Shown here piece after piece: positions 24,969 through 32,562 of a DNA stretch of 64,000 bases. The DNA is from CAVUWL01 sp963700105 (GTDB taxonomy: Bacteria > Actinomycetota > Thermoleophilia > Solirubrobacterales > 70-9). The DNA lies in assembly GCA_963700105.1 (NCBI GenBank), contig CAVOWL010000001.1:62001-126000 (forward strand), read 5' to 3'. The notes beneath the pieces are model-generated. The model did not search any database. It had not been told where the DNA came from and worked only from the letters and a program-made list of their open reading frames with translations. Made by a program: the position numbers and the translations under genes. Position 1 is the first letter of the stretch. The number at the start of each line of letters is the position of its first letter.

Positions 24969-25069
24969 AAGTGAGCGTAGGGGCGCTAGACCACGGCGCA
25001 ACAACCACCCACTTTTTGAGCGACACCCGCGGGTCAGCGACTTCGTGGACTGATTTCTAACCGGGAAAA

Positions 25070-25693
25070 TCAGAGGTGGTCTTCATAGTGCCAGTGCCTA
25101 CCTCCGTCGCTGGAGACGTAGGCCAAGGTCGATGCCTTAGAGCCATTTGCCTCGAAGGCATCGACGAATGCGACCAACCGTCCGCCATCATTGACAACAG
25201 CAAGCGACCCTCCGCCGAGAAATGTCCTCCACCAATGCTTGCCGCCATCGTTTGTTGTATCGATAACTTCGCCACAGCCGTAGGCAAAGTAGACGCGTCG
25301 ATTGACGGCACCGATCGCACACACGCTCAAGGGTGCCTGAGCAGCGTCGAGATGCAGGGCTGGACCGCCAATCTGCCAGCTGGTGCCGCCGTTGAGGGTG
25401 ATAGCGGGATACTGAGCCTGGCCAACGCTTGCCAACGCGAAACCATGCATCGAGTCCACAAACAGGCGCTGCCCAAGCGCGCCGGCTTCAACCGCGGTTC
25501 CAGCCCTCAGAGTTCTAGGAACGGGAGCAATAGGCCGAGCGGTAAGCGTGGGAGCTGGCTGGAGGGACCGGAAAGGCGCGGGGGCTCCCTTTGTTCGACC
25601 CAGCGCCGCCGTAGCCACAGCTCCAGAGGTGCCAAGCACCGCCGTCACCAGGATCGCAGACGTAAATTTTATATTCCAGTTGGTCCCACGCAC
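25070..25693 (-). CDS. Secreted YCF48/BNR-like propeller-fragment protein
   Basis: 207 residues with a GTG start and an AAGGAGG site 8 bases upstream. A signal peptide covers residues 9-29 (FTSAILVTAVLGTSGAVATAA). The mature part has YCF48/BNR-type units: FVDSMHGFALASVG, TLNGGTSWQIGG (Asp-box-like), VIDTTNDGGKHWWRTF and YVSSDGGRHWHYEDH at the very end. Four units is short for a full propeller, so it may be a partial propeller or pair with another protein. Extracellular binding role is inferred. Confidence 0.7.
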   Translation of the reverse strand: MRGTNWNIKFTSAILVTAVLGTSGAVATAALGRTKGAPAPFRSLQPAPTLTARPIAPVPRTLRAGTAVEAGALGQRLFVDSMHGFALASVGQAQYPAITLNGGTSWQIGGPALHLDAAQAPLSVCAIGAVNRRVYFAYGCGEVIDTTNDGGKHWWRTFLGGGSLAVVNDGGRLVAFVDAFEANGSKASTLAYVSSDGGRHWHYEDHL

Positions 25694-26100
25694 GGGAGCC
25701 CTCCTTTTTTTGGGCTGAGTGAAGGGCCAGATCAGATTACTTGCTCGATCATCTGAATTTTTTACGGGCGGGATCAGCGCCGTTCAGACCGGGAACACTG
25801 CGGCGCCCGGCGGCAACCCTTTCCACCCCACAGGGGCCTGCGCATCGAGGCCCCTCATGGCCCGGTGCACTTTCTTAAAAGCGAGTTTGCACCTGGCTCG
25901 TGACGATCCCGGCTCGATCCGGTCTAGCCTAGTTATTATTGGGTAATGGACCAGGATGCCGGATTCACCCCCAACCACGGGTTCAACCGATCCGAAGCGA
26001 GCTGCTGAGAGGCTCGACGGCCTCCAAGGCGGAGTCCTAGTGCTCGCTTTCCTGCCAGCCGGGCCTACCCCAAACCACGGCGAAGCTTGACGTGGGGAAT
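25694..26100. other. Intergenic stretch without recognisable gene
   Basis: 407 bases between divergent genes. It includes an AT-rich segment (about 25735-25765 and 25930-25945) that could hold promoters, but no clear -35/-10 pair is seen. No gene is called. Confidence 0.5.
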
Positions 26101-26373
26101 ATGAACGGTGAGCCGCAGCTAAGACGACGCTTCTACGTGCTCTGCAGGGCCCCATTGGATGACGGGGTGATTCTCAACCTGATTCGACATGAGGTCTATT
26201 GGGGTCCGCGCTCACCAGTGGGTAGCCCCCGCCTCGAAGCAAACCGCCAAAACCACTTTCTTATCATCGAGGCACACAGCGGTCAGGAAGCGGTCGCTCG
26301 TGCCGGCGAGTTTGTTTCGATCACCGGCGGCGAGGACCCAGAGCTGAGACTCGTCGGCCTCGTACCGGACTAG
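26101..26373 (+). CDS. Small protein of unknown function
   Basis: 90 residues from the ATG at 26101, with GGGG close upstream. It reads RRFYVLCRAPLDDGVILNLI, then RQNHFLIIEAHSGQEAVARAGEFVSI and ELRLVGLVPD. The alternating pattern (a strand, then a long helix HSGQEAVARAGEF, then a strand) suggests a small alpha/beta domain. I do not recognise it. It is not part of an operon. Confidence 0.45.
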   Translation: MNGEPQLRRRFYVLCRAPLDDGVILNLIRHEVYWGPRSPVGSPRLEANRQNHFLIIEAHSGQEAVARAGEFVSITGGEDPELRLVGLVPD

Positions 26374-26488
26374 GAACCCCCTCGAGGACTGCGACCCCGG
26401 CCCGCGTTCCCCCCTTGCAATGTGGGACAGACCGCGACCCACCGCCTAGCCGCAGGCCCCCATGATCTGGCGCGAAGTCCGTTGCCAT

Positions 26489-27241
26489 CTACGAGTTATT
26501 GCGAGTAGCGGACGCGTTCAGGCGCACGTAATCCAGGGGCAGCTTCACCTCCGCAACGACGGTGGCGGCAAACTTCTCCTGACGATCTTTGGGCAGCCGT
26601 GCAAGGTGGGCGGGGAGGATCGAGGTTCGGATAAATTCGTCGGCGTTTTGAGGGTAGGTTGGGCGCTCCTCTAACCAGCATCTGGCGCCACTGAAACCGG
26701 CATCGCGGAGACGCCGTTCGGTCCGCCGTGGCCCAGCGAAGACCCAGGGCGACCAGCCGATGAGCTCGGGGGCAAGGTCGCGAGCGACCGCGTCGATCAC
26801 AGCACGAACGCCATCGATATTGCCCTCGCCTCCGCACTGGATCTCCAGCACTCCACCCGGGCGCAGCGCTCTGAAAAGAAGCGGCCAGAGGAGATCGTGA
26901 TCGGAGACCCAGTGCAGCGCCGCCGTAGAGACAACCGCATCTACAGCCGCCTCGATTTCAAGCGCCAATACATCTTGGCACCAGACCTCGGCCCGATCGC
27001 CGAGGCGTCGGCGAGCCAACGCGACCATCTCCTCTGAGGCATCGATCGCCTGCACGCGACCCCGCGGCACCAATGCCAGCAACTCTTCAGTGACGATGCC
27101 GGTACCGCAGCCGATGTCGATCACGTTCGCGTCTGGGGCGATCCCCTCAAGCCGTGCGAGAACCTCAGAGGCCCATCGCTGCTGGGGCTGACTCGATCGG
27201 TCATACGTTTTTGCATCCCAGGATGTGCCCACAAAAGGCAC
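26489..27241 (-). CDS. SAM-dependent methyltransferase (trans-aconitate methyltransferase-like)
   Basis: A 250-residue class I methyltransferase. Motif I is VIDIGCGTGIVTEELL (residues 39-55), motif II region VQAIDASEEMVALARRRL, then WCQDVLALE, VVSTAALHWVSDHDLLWPLL and LRPGGVLEIQCGG. The pattern after motif IV (ALHWVSDH) is typical of the Tam/Methyltransf_25 group. The substrate is not assigned. It begins with a GTG at 27241 where the conserved W DAKTYD segment starts; no strong ribosome site is seen. Unlike the gene at 12558 it is full length. Confidence 0.85.
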   Translation of the reverse strand: MPFVGTSWDAKTYDRSSQPQQRWASEVLARLEGIAPDANVIDIGCGTGIVTEELLALVPRGRVQAIDASEEMVALARRRLGDRAEVWCQDVLALEIEAAVDAVVSTAALHWVSDHDLLWPLLFRALRPGGVLEIQCGGEGNIDGVRAVIDAVARDLAPELIGWSPWVFAGPRRTERRLRDAGFSGARCWLEERPTYPQNADEFIRTSILPAHLARLPKDRQEKFAATVVAEVKLPLDYVRLNASATRNNS

Positions 27242-27366
27242 CCTAGCGCCGGAAATTTCCGCTCTCCGATTTGCGGTGACTGGCGGCCTTGGTTGGGAAA
27301 GTCAGACCTCGTGGGTCTAGCGGACCGGGCCCGGTTCCCCGGGGACCGCGGATAGCACCGCGGCCG

Positions 27367-27746
27367 TTATCGCCCCCAACCCGGCTGTCCTTGACCAGCT
27401 TCCCCAACCGCCGCCGTAAGGAGCGCCTGCTCGAGCCCTGAGAAGGCCAGGCCGCCCTCGGTCAGCCCGGTGATCGAGAGGATCCGAAGCACCTGTTCAA
27501 GGGCGCCAAAGACGGCGATCCGCCGCCCCGCCTCGGCCAACCTCATGTGGGCGCGAACCATCACCGCGATCCCGGTCGAATCGATGAACTGACAATCCTC
27601 CAGCCCGATCAGAAGCTGCTCGCACCCAGCGCCGCGCTCGATCGCCCCCCGAGCCGATCGGCGACGGAGAGGTCGAGCTCACCGCTCACCGCGATCAGGC
27701 GCGTTCCGGGTGAAAGCTCTTGCTCGGCCAGCTTAAAGGGAACCAT
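27367..27746 (-). pseudogene. STAS-domain anti-sigma factor antagonist, frameshifted
   Basis: From the ATG at 27746 the protein reads LAEQELSPGTRLIAVSGELDL, given here as LAEQELSPGTR then LIAVSGELDLSVADRLGG, the first half of a STAS domain. The frame then breaks. One base shift in a run of six C (27645-27650, G on the coding strand) restores AIERGAGCEQLLIGLEDCQF, then IDSTGIAVMVRAHMRLAEAG (the DSTG phosphorylation loop with its Ser), FGALEQVLRILSITGL to the stop at 27367. Together this is a complete SpoIIAA/RsbV-like antagonist of about 126 residues. Either the gene is dead or the homopolymer length was mis-read. Confidence 0.75.
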
Positions 27747-28073
27747 CAGCGCCGCTCCGGGCAGAGTCAAACTTTGGCTTTGGGTGGCATAAGGCGCCGA
27801 TTTAGCTGGTTGTGTGGGCCGGATCGGAGCCTCCCTGCTGAGGATCTCCTCGCGCTAAGAGCCCGCCGCGCCGAGCCTCAGCTCAGGCAGCGTGCCTCCT
27901 ATTTCTCAAGTGATGGCGCCCACACCACGATCGCTGCCATTGGGGGGATCCTAGCGCCCGTGGCGGCGGGCAAAGGGCGCCGCGCTAAGCTGGATCGCAG
28001 TCCGTTCGTTTGGTTCATCCTCTTTGCCCCGCGCGCGGTTTATCCCCAAGGAGGGGCAAGGCGGCATACCCCG
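27747..28073. other. Divergent intergenic region
   Basis: 327 bases between the STAS and DUF2294 gene remnants, which diverge. An AGGAGG sits at 28048-28053, 20 bases from the ATG at 28074, too far to be its normal ribosome site. No other feature is recognised. Confidence 0.5.
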
Positions 28074-28455
28074 ATGAACGAAGCGCGAGGGCCTGGACCC
28101 AGCGTCGAGGCCGATTTACCTTCATCCAAGCTGGCTGAAGTCTCGCGGGCGATGGTCGCCCTCTACAAGGATCAGCTGGGGCGCGGGCCGACCCGGGTGC
28201 GCTCAGACTTCGCCGGCACCGACACCCTGATCTGTGCACCCTGCAGGACACCTTCACCGCCTCTGAGCATCGCCTCGCAGCGCTCGGTGAGCACGAGCGC
28301 CTGCGCGACGGTCGCCTTTACCTCCAACACGCCAGTCAGGTGCAGCTCTGCGCCGCGTCGAGCAGATCCTCGGCCGCAGGGTGCGTGCCTTCATCAGCGG
28401 CATCGATACCCGCCGCGATGTCTCGGCCGAGATCTTTTACCTTGAGGCGGCTTAG
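28074..28455 (+). pseudogene. DUF2294-family protein gene with two frameshifts
   Basis: Read across three frames, the bases give a complete DUF2294 protein. Frame one: KLAEVSRAMVALYKDQLGRG, then PTRVRSDFAGTDTLIC. After about 28236: TLQDTFTASEHRLAALGEHE, then RLRDGRLYLQHASQ. After about 28350: RVEQILGRRVRAFISGIDTR, then RDVSAEIFYLEAA and a stop at 28453-28455. The family is about 110-125 residues long and of unknown role. Two independent indels in 120 bases make either decay or poor local sequence likely. It lies divergent to the STAS remnant, which is also frameshifted. Confidence 0.75.
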
Positions 28456-28588
28456 GCCGGCCGGGCGAGGGTAGATGGAAAGCGGCACGCTTTGCAGGAA
28501 AAGGTGGACCTTGTTGCGAACCCACTGCAATGCACAGAAGTCACCGCGGAAGCAATCCGATCATGGCCGCTGGCTAACATTATTCGGT

Positions 28589-29080
28589 ATGGATAGAACT
28601 CGAGCCCGCCAAGACCCGCGCGTCGTCGGAGCAGCCCTTTGGTTCTCGCTCTTACTGATCCCTATTGCTCTGCTCGGTCACCCCGGCTCGGCTCGCGCAG
28701 ATTCCAGTGGCACCCAGTATGAAAACGCGATCCCAACCGCCACCGGGAAGTCGTCTTCACCGCACGGCCAGGGCGCCGCTGTGACGCCGGCCGCGGGGGG
28801 GCGCTTGCGGACACCAACTGGCGCCGCCGCCAGGAGGCGGAGCCACATCCAAGCGCGAGCTCGCCGAAGGCACCGCCGCAACCAGATCGCCGCCACAAAT
28901 CGCCCCCAGACCCCAAAGAACACACTTCAGCAAGGAAGCGAATCCTCGCCGCTTGTTCCCGCCCTGATCGCAATCGGGGCGGTCGGCGCGATGGCGGTTG
29001 GGGTGGTGCTATTCAAACGCCGGCGCGAGCGAGCCCGCGGCCCCGCCACAGCGACCGCGCGCTTACCGCGATCAAACTAG
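28589..29080 (+). CDS. Secreted protein with C-terminal membrane anchor, middle region possibly scrambled
   Basis: 163 residues from the ATG at 28589. A signal peptide (WFSLLLIPIALLGHPGSARA) is followed by SSGTQYENAIPTATG, a start I associate with small secreted actinobacterial proteins. The C-terminus has a single transmembrane helix (LVPALIAIGAVGAMAVGVVLF) and a basic tail (KRRRERARG). Between them, residues 53-115 are Arg-rich (RRRSHIQARARRRHRRNQ) where a Gly/Ser/Pro-rich linker is expected. Another frame gives ASSPKAPPQPD over the same bases, so a pair of compensating frameshifts is possible. The role is unknown. Confidence 0.55.
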   Translation: MDRTRARQDPRVVGAALWFSLLLIPIALLGHPGSARADSSGTQYENAIPTATGKSSSPHGQGAAVTPAAGGRLRTPTGAAARRRSHIQARARRRHRRNQIAATNRPQTPKNTLQQGSESSPLVPALIAIGAVGAMAVGVVLFKRRRERARGPATATARLPRSN

Positions 29081-29152
29081 GCGGCCTGCTCTTGTGGTGG
29101 CGCGCCTTTTGTGCCCGAGTGCTTAAGCCACCCCGCCATACTCAGGTTGCGC

Positions 29153-30025
29153 TCAACCCATCGCTTGGGGCTTGCCCCTAGTCGCTGCTGACGCGTTTTT
29201 TCGTTTCCCCCTTTTTGCCGTCTTTGTTTTCCGGGGCGACCAGACTTCCTCGAGAAATATCGCCAACTCAGCGTTAAGGCGGTCGGGGCTGATTCGCCAC
29301 TCAAGAATGGAGTTTGCCTCCAACAGGCGACCGTTGGCGAGCTCTTCGCTCAACATCCCAGAATCACTGAACGGATGCAGCGGATCGCGGGAGTGACCGA
29401 CGATCAGAGCCGGCTGGGAGATCCTTCGCCGCTGTTCCTGATGGGGCGCCGTCTCGCCGAGCAGCAGCCCCTGCAGCACCGCGACTGAGGGACCGGGGCG
29501 CTGGCGGGCCCAATCTAGCCCGATGTCGATCAGGTAATTGGTCCGTGGCAGCGCTGAGGAGAGCCGGGAGAGCAGCTCAAATGCGGGTCGGCCCAATTGC
29601 AAACCGAGCAGGATCGGCGCAAATGTCGCCGCCACCGCGGGCAGAGCGTTATCGAGCACCGGCATCTCGATAAACAGCCCCCGGACCAGCTCGGGCTTGC
29701 TGGCTGCCAACTCGAGGGCCACATTAGCTCCCAGCGATGTCCCGCCGACCACGGCGCTGTCAAGGCCGAGGTGCTCGACCAAAGCCGCCAGTTGACGGGC
29801 AAAAAGCGGCATCGTGTAAAGGCGCAGATCCTCAGGGCGATCGGAGCGACCGTGGCCGAGCAGATCGACGCAGATCGCACGGTTGCCGCGCTCAGCCAGC
29901 GCCGGACCCAATCGCTCGAACATGCGCCGGTTCATCAACAAGCCGTGGACCAGGATGATCACCCGATCGCCCTCGCCGTAGGAATCAAACTCGACCCGGT
30001 GGCCCTGATAGCGAAAAGCACCCAT
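29153..30025 (-). CDS. Alpha/beta-fold hydrolase
   Basis: 290 residues with the standard alpha/beta hydrolase order: IILVHGLLMNRRMFERL (oxyanion His-Gly), CVDLLGHGRSDRPED, VVGGTSLGANVALELA with the nucleophile Ser in GTSLG, then IVGHSRDPLHPFSDSG, which holds the acid residue. The usual catalytic His near the C-terminus is not obvious, because the expected region reads LEWRISPDRLNAEL. The protein ends in a Lys/Arg-rich tail. The ATG at 30025 starts at the domain; a TTG three codons earlier is possible. The substrate is unknown. Confidence 0.8.
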   Translation of the reverse strand: MGAFRYQGHRVEFDSYGEGDRVIILVHGLLMNRRMFERLGPALAERGNRAICVDLLGHGRSDRPEDLRLYTMPLFARQLAALVEHLGLDSAVVGGTSLGANVALELAASKPELVRGLFIEMPVLDNALPAVAATFAPILLGLQLGRPAFELLSRLSSALPRTNYLIDIGLDWARQRPGPSVAVLQGLLLGETAPHQEQRRRISQPALIVGHSRDPLHPFSDSGMLSEELANGRLLEANSILEWRISPDRLNAELAIFLEEVWSPRKTKTAKRGKRKNASAATRGKPQAMG

Positions 30026-30046
30026 GCCAGCCAAGACTAGCCGCGT

Positions 30047-30070
30047 CGCTCCGCCGGGCCCCCCGGAGCG
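30047..30070. terminator. GC-rich hairpin between MDR and hydrolase genes
   Basis: CGCTCCG and CGGAGCG form a 7-base-pair stem around a CCGGGCCCCC loop. It lies after the MDR gene (minus strand) and before the hydrolase start. There is no T-run, so if it terminates transcription it is not a classical intrinsic terminator. Confidence 0.3.
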
Positions 30071-30205
30071 ATGATCGAGAACCGGGGGACCTTCAACAGC
30101 CCAAGGAAAGCCGGCGTTTGCTCCCCGCTCCCTTTTCCGAGTTTGGAGCGCCGAGCTAGGCCCGCTTCAGAGCGACCTCACCGCGACCCGGGGGTGGCGT
30201 CGAGA

Positions 30206-31240
30206 TCAGGACGGCACCAACACCACCTTGCCGACATTTCGTCGCTCCGCGATGAACTGGTGCGCCTCGCCAGCCCGCGCGAAGGAAAAGGCCTCGGCCA
30301 CGACCGGCTCCAGAAGACCCGCCTCAAGGTCGGCAAGCAGCGGCTCGGTGACTCGCTCGAGGCTTCCCTCTCTGTCCCACCACTTCAGCATGTTGAGACC
30401 GAAAACTCCTTTGTTCTCGCTCATCACCATCAGGCTCTTCCACCAGGGAAAGGTCGCGAGCGGCATCTTCGCCAGAGCCAGCAGAGTCGCCTTGATGTCT
30501 CGAGCGCCAACGCTTGAGTTCTCAGATAGCCCGTACATGACCAGCCGCCCGCCGGGCCGAAGCAGCCGGTAGTCCTTGTGAAAGGAGGTGGGACCGAGGG
30601 CGTCGATCACCAGGTCGACGCCCTCGCCGTTGGTGATCTCCATCACCTCGCGCTCAAAATCGCGGCCCCGGTAATCGATCGGGTATCGGACCCCTTGGGC
30701 GCGAATCGCGTCGTGCTTTGCTGGGGAGGCCGTACCAAAAATCTCGGCGCCCCGGTTGCGGGCGAGCTGGGTGGCCGCGATTCCCACTCCGCCTCCCGCG
30801 GCGTGGATCAGCACACGATCGTTCTCCCGCATTCCACCCATCACGATCAACGCGGCGTAGGCGGTTCCGTAGTTGACCGGAAACGCCGCCCCCTGCTCAA
30901 AGCTGAGACGCTGCGGGAGTGGCAGAACCTGAGCTGCCGGAACCACGACGACCTCCGCCTGACCGCCGAAGCGGGTTCCGGCGATCACCCGATCGCCAAC
31001 CGCGTGACTGCTCACCCCCTCCCCGAGCGCCTCGACCTCGCCCGCGACCTCATAGCCAAGCACGCAGGGGGGCTTTGGTGCATCGGGGTAGAGGCCGACC
31101 CTGGCCAAAGTGTCGGCGAAGTTGACCCCCGCGGCCTTGACCGCGATCCTCACCTCGCCCACGCCAAGGGCGGGCTCGGCTCGCTCCTTTACCTGTAGCA
31201 CCTCGGGTCCACCCGTAGCTGTCAAGACCACCGCCTTCAT
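30206..31240 (-). CDS. Zinc-free MDR-family quinone oxidoreductase-like protein
   Basis: 344 residues with the medium-chain dehydrogenase/reductase pattern. The N-terminal GroES-like half has AAGVNFADTLARVGLYPD and PCVLGYEVAGEVEALGEGV. The Rossmann half has VLIHAAGGGVGIAATQLAR (the NADPH-binding AxxGxxG loop), then DLVIDALGPTSFHKDYRLLRPGGR, split as DLVIDALGPTSF and LLRPGGRLVMYG. The catalytic and structural zinc ligands of alcohol dehydrogenases are absent. The closest style is the VAT1/QOR group. It likely reduces quinones or enones with NADPH. The ATG at 31240 starts the domain; no ribosome site is visible, so a leaderless transcript is possible. Divergent from the cupin gene. Confidence 0.85.
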   Translation of the reverse strand: MKAVVLTATGGPEVLQVKERAEPALGVGEVRIAVKAAGVNFADTLARVGLYPDAPKPPCVLGYEVAGEVEALGEGVSSHAVGDRVIAGTRFGGQAEVVVVPAAQVLPLPQRLSFEQGAAFPVNYGTAYAALIVMGGMRENDRVLIHAAGGGVGIAATQLARNRGAEIFGTASPAKHDAIRAQGVRYPIDYRGRDFEREVMEITNGEGVDLVIDALGPTSFHKDYRLLRPGGRLVMYGLSENSSVGARDIKATLLALAKMPLATFPWWKSLMVMSENKGVFGLNMLKWWDREGSLERVTEPLLADLEAGLLEPVVAEAFSFARAGEAHQFIAERRNVGKVVLVPS

Positions 31241-31344
31241 TGCAGTGGTGCAAGCTATACCCAATCAACCGCGAACACGGCTCCCATCGCGGAGATCGAG
31301 ACCCCCTCCCGCCCTGGTCTCAACGACTCCCTAGAATCTGCGCC

Positions 31345-31734
31345 ATGTCTCGATTCGCGATCAAAAACCTGATGGACGTCGAGGATGTCTTTGAAGGGCC
31401 AGAGGTCGAGGCCCGCTTCACCCGCAAGCACCTTGACTCAGAGCACCTCGGGGTGAGTTACTTTCGCTACGAGCCGGGATTCCGCGCCGAGAGCGGCCAC
31501 CGCCACGAGGAGCAGGAGGAGGCCTACGTCGTGGTTGGCGGATCGGGACGGATCAGGCTCGATGACGAGGTAATTGAGCTGCGCCGCTGGGACGTTGTCC
31601 GGGTCGCAGCAGAGGTCGTCCGCGGCTTTGACGCGGGCCCCGAGGGGCTCGAGCTAATCGCGATCGGCGCTGATAAGCCAGAGGGTGGCGACGGGGTGCG
31701 CGTCCCCGATCGCTGGACGGCCGGAGCGGACTAA
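31345..31734 (+). CDS. Cupin-domain protein
   Basis: 129 residues forming one cupin barrel. Motif 1 is HRHEEQEEAYVVVGGSGR, with the His, His, Glu and Glu positions of a metal site; motif 2 is LRRWDVVRVAAEVVRGFDAG. In motif 2 the usual His is replaced (Arg in VVRGF), so metal binding may be altered. No other domain is present. It is transcribed divergently from the MDR gene, 104 bases apart, and is followed by padR. Confidence 0.8.
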   Translation: MSRFAIKNLMDVEDVFEGPEVEARFTRKHLDSEHLGVSYFRYEPGFRAESGHRHEEQEEAYVVVGGSGRIRLDDEVIELRRWDVVRVAAEVVRGFDAGPEGLELIAIGADKPEGGDGVRVPDRWTAGAD

Positions 31735-31780
31735 ACCGCGGCGGGCGCTAAGTCGGGATGTATAGGTGTGCGAGCTGTTA

Positions 31781-31808
31781 CGATATATCGAGTTACGTCA
31801 CGATATAG
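31781..31808. promoter_or_regulatory. Probable PadR operator upstream of padR
   Basis: A perfect palindrome CGATATATCG (31781-31790) is followed 20 bases later (start to start) by CGATATAG (31801-31808). Each is preceded by TTA or TCA, giving two in-phase elements two helical turns apart. This AT-rich pair ends just before the AAAGGA ribosome site of the padR gene. PadR proteins often bind repeated sites that overlap their own promoter, so autoregulation is the simplest reading. Confidence 0.55.
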
Positions 31809-31819
31809 AAAGGAATTGC

Positions 31820-32368
31820 ATGCCTCACAGGTGCCATCCAAGACATTCAGAACACTTCTCGCGAGAGGAATTCGCCCGTAGCCTCGGAACCGGTCGCGGC
31901 CGCGGCAGGGGACGAGGGGGCCCCCGAGCGCGGCGCGGGGATGTGCGGGCAGCCGTCCTGGTATTGCTGGCCGAGCGCCCGATGCACGGCTACGAGATGA
32001 TCAAGGAGCTTGAGCAGCGCACGGCCGGAGCCTGGACCCCGAGCGCGGGCTCGATCTATCCCACCCTGCAGATGCTCGAGGAGGCGGATCTGATCCGCGG
32101 CGAGGAAGCCGACGGAAAGCGCCGCTTCTCACTGACCGATCAGGGCCGGGCCGAGCAGGAATCGCGCGCCAGCGAGCAGACTCCATGGGAGGCCGCCAGG
32201 GCCGGAGCCGACCCCGAGGCGGTCCAGCTTCGCGACGCGGTGGTGAAGCTCAACCACAGTTTTGGGCAGGTCTTTCACGCCGGTGATGAAGACCAGCGGC
32301 GGCGCGTGCGCGAGCTGCTCGACGAGACTCGCCGCAAGGTTTACGCGATCCTCGCCGAGGCGAGCTGA
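31820..32368 (+). CDS. PadR-family transcriptional regulator
   Basis: 182 residues. The first 40 are His/Arg/Gly-rich (a GRGRGRGRGG run). Then comes the PadR winged helix: VRAAVLVLLAERPMHGYEMI, then IKELEQRTAGAWTPSAGSIY, PTLQMLEEADLIRGEE and GKRRFSLTDQGR. The remainder (about 60 residues) forms the helical dimerisation part (LRDAVVKLNHSFGQV, LLDETRRKVYAILAEA). This layout matches PadR repressors that respond to small effectors or stress. The ATG at 31820 has AAAGGA 5 bases upstream. The operator-like repeats directly upstream suggest autoregulation; the target genes are unknown. Confidence 0.9.
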   Translation: MPHRCHPRHSEHFSREEFARSLGTGRGRGRGRGGPRARRGDVRAAVLVLLAERPMHGYEMIKELEQRTAGAWTPSAGSIYPTLQMLEEADLIRGEEADGKRRFSLTDQGRAEQESRASEQTPWEAARAGADPEAVQLRDAVVKLNHSFGQVFHAGDEDQRRRVRELLDETRRKVYAILAEAS

Positions 32369-32403
32369 GAACTCCGCGGGACCGGTCCCGCGGAGTTCTC
32401 AGC
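32364..32403. repeat. Perfect 40-base palindrome overlapping the padR stop codon
   Basis: GCTGAGAACTCCGCGGGACC followed directly by its exact reverse complement. As RNA it folds into a 20-base-pair stem with almost no loop room. The padR TGA lies inside the left arm. There is no T-run after it. It could halt transcription, stabilise the mRNA end or act as a DNA cruciform. Confidence 0.85.
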
Positions 32404-32468
32404 AACTGCGGATCCGCCTGCCTCCACCGAATCCACACATATAGACAAACGAGCCCCTTCTCCCAGTG

Positions 32469-32515
32469 GAAAACTCAGAAATGGCCCGTCATTTTGGCGG
32501 GTCTTTTTGAGTTTG
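32469..32515. terminator. Bidirectional intrinsic terminator between padR and dxs
   Basis: On the plus strand GCCCG and CGGGT/C pair across TCATTTTGG, followed by TTTTT. An outer AAACTCA/TGAGTTT pair encloses the hairpin, so the minus strand also ends in a T-rich tail. It lies between the convergent padR and dxs transcription units and suits both. Confidence 0.8.
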
Positions 32516-32562
32516 CCGAAGAGACGCCGGCAGACTAATGGATTGAGCGCTTTGATTCAAAC

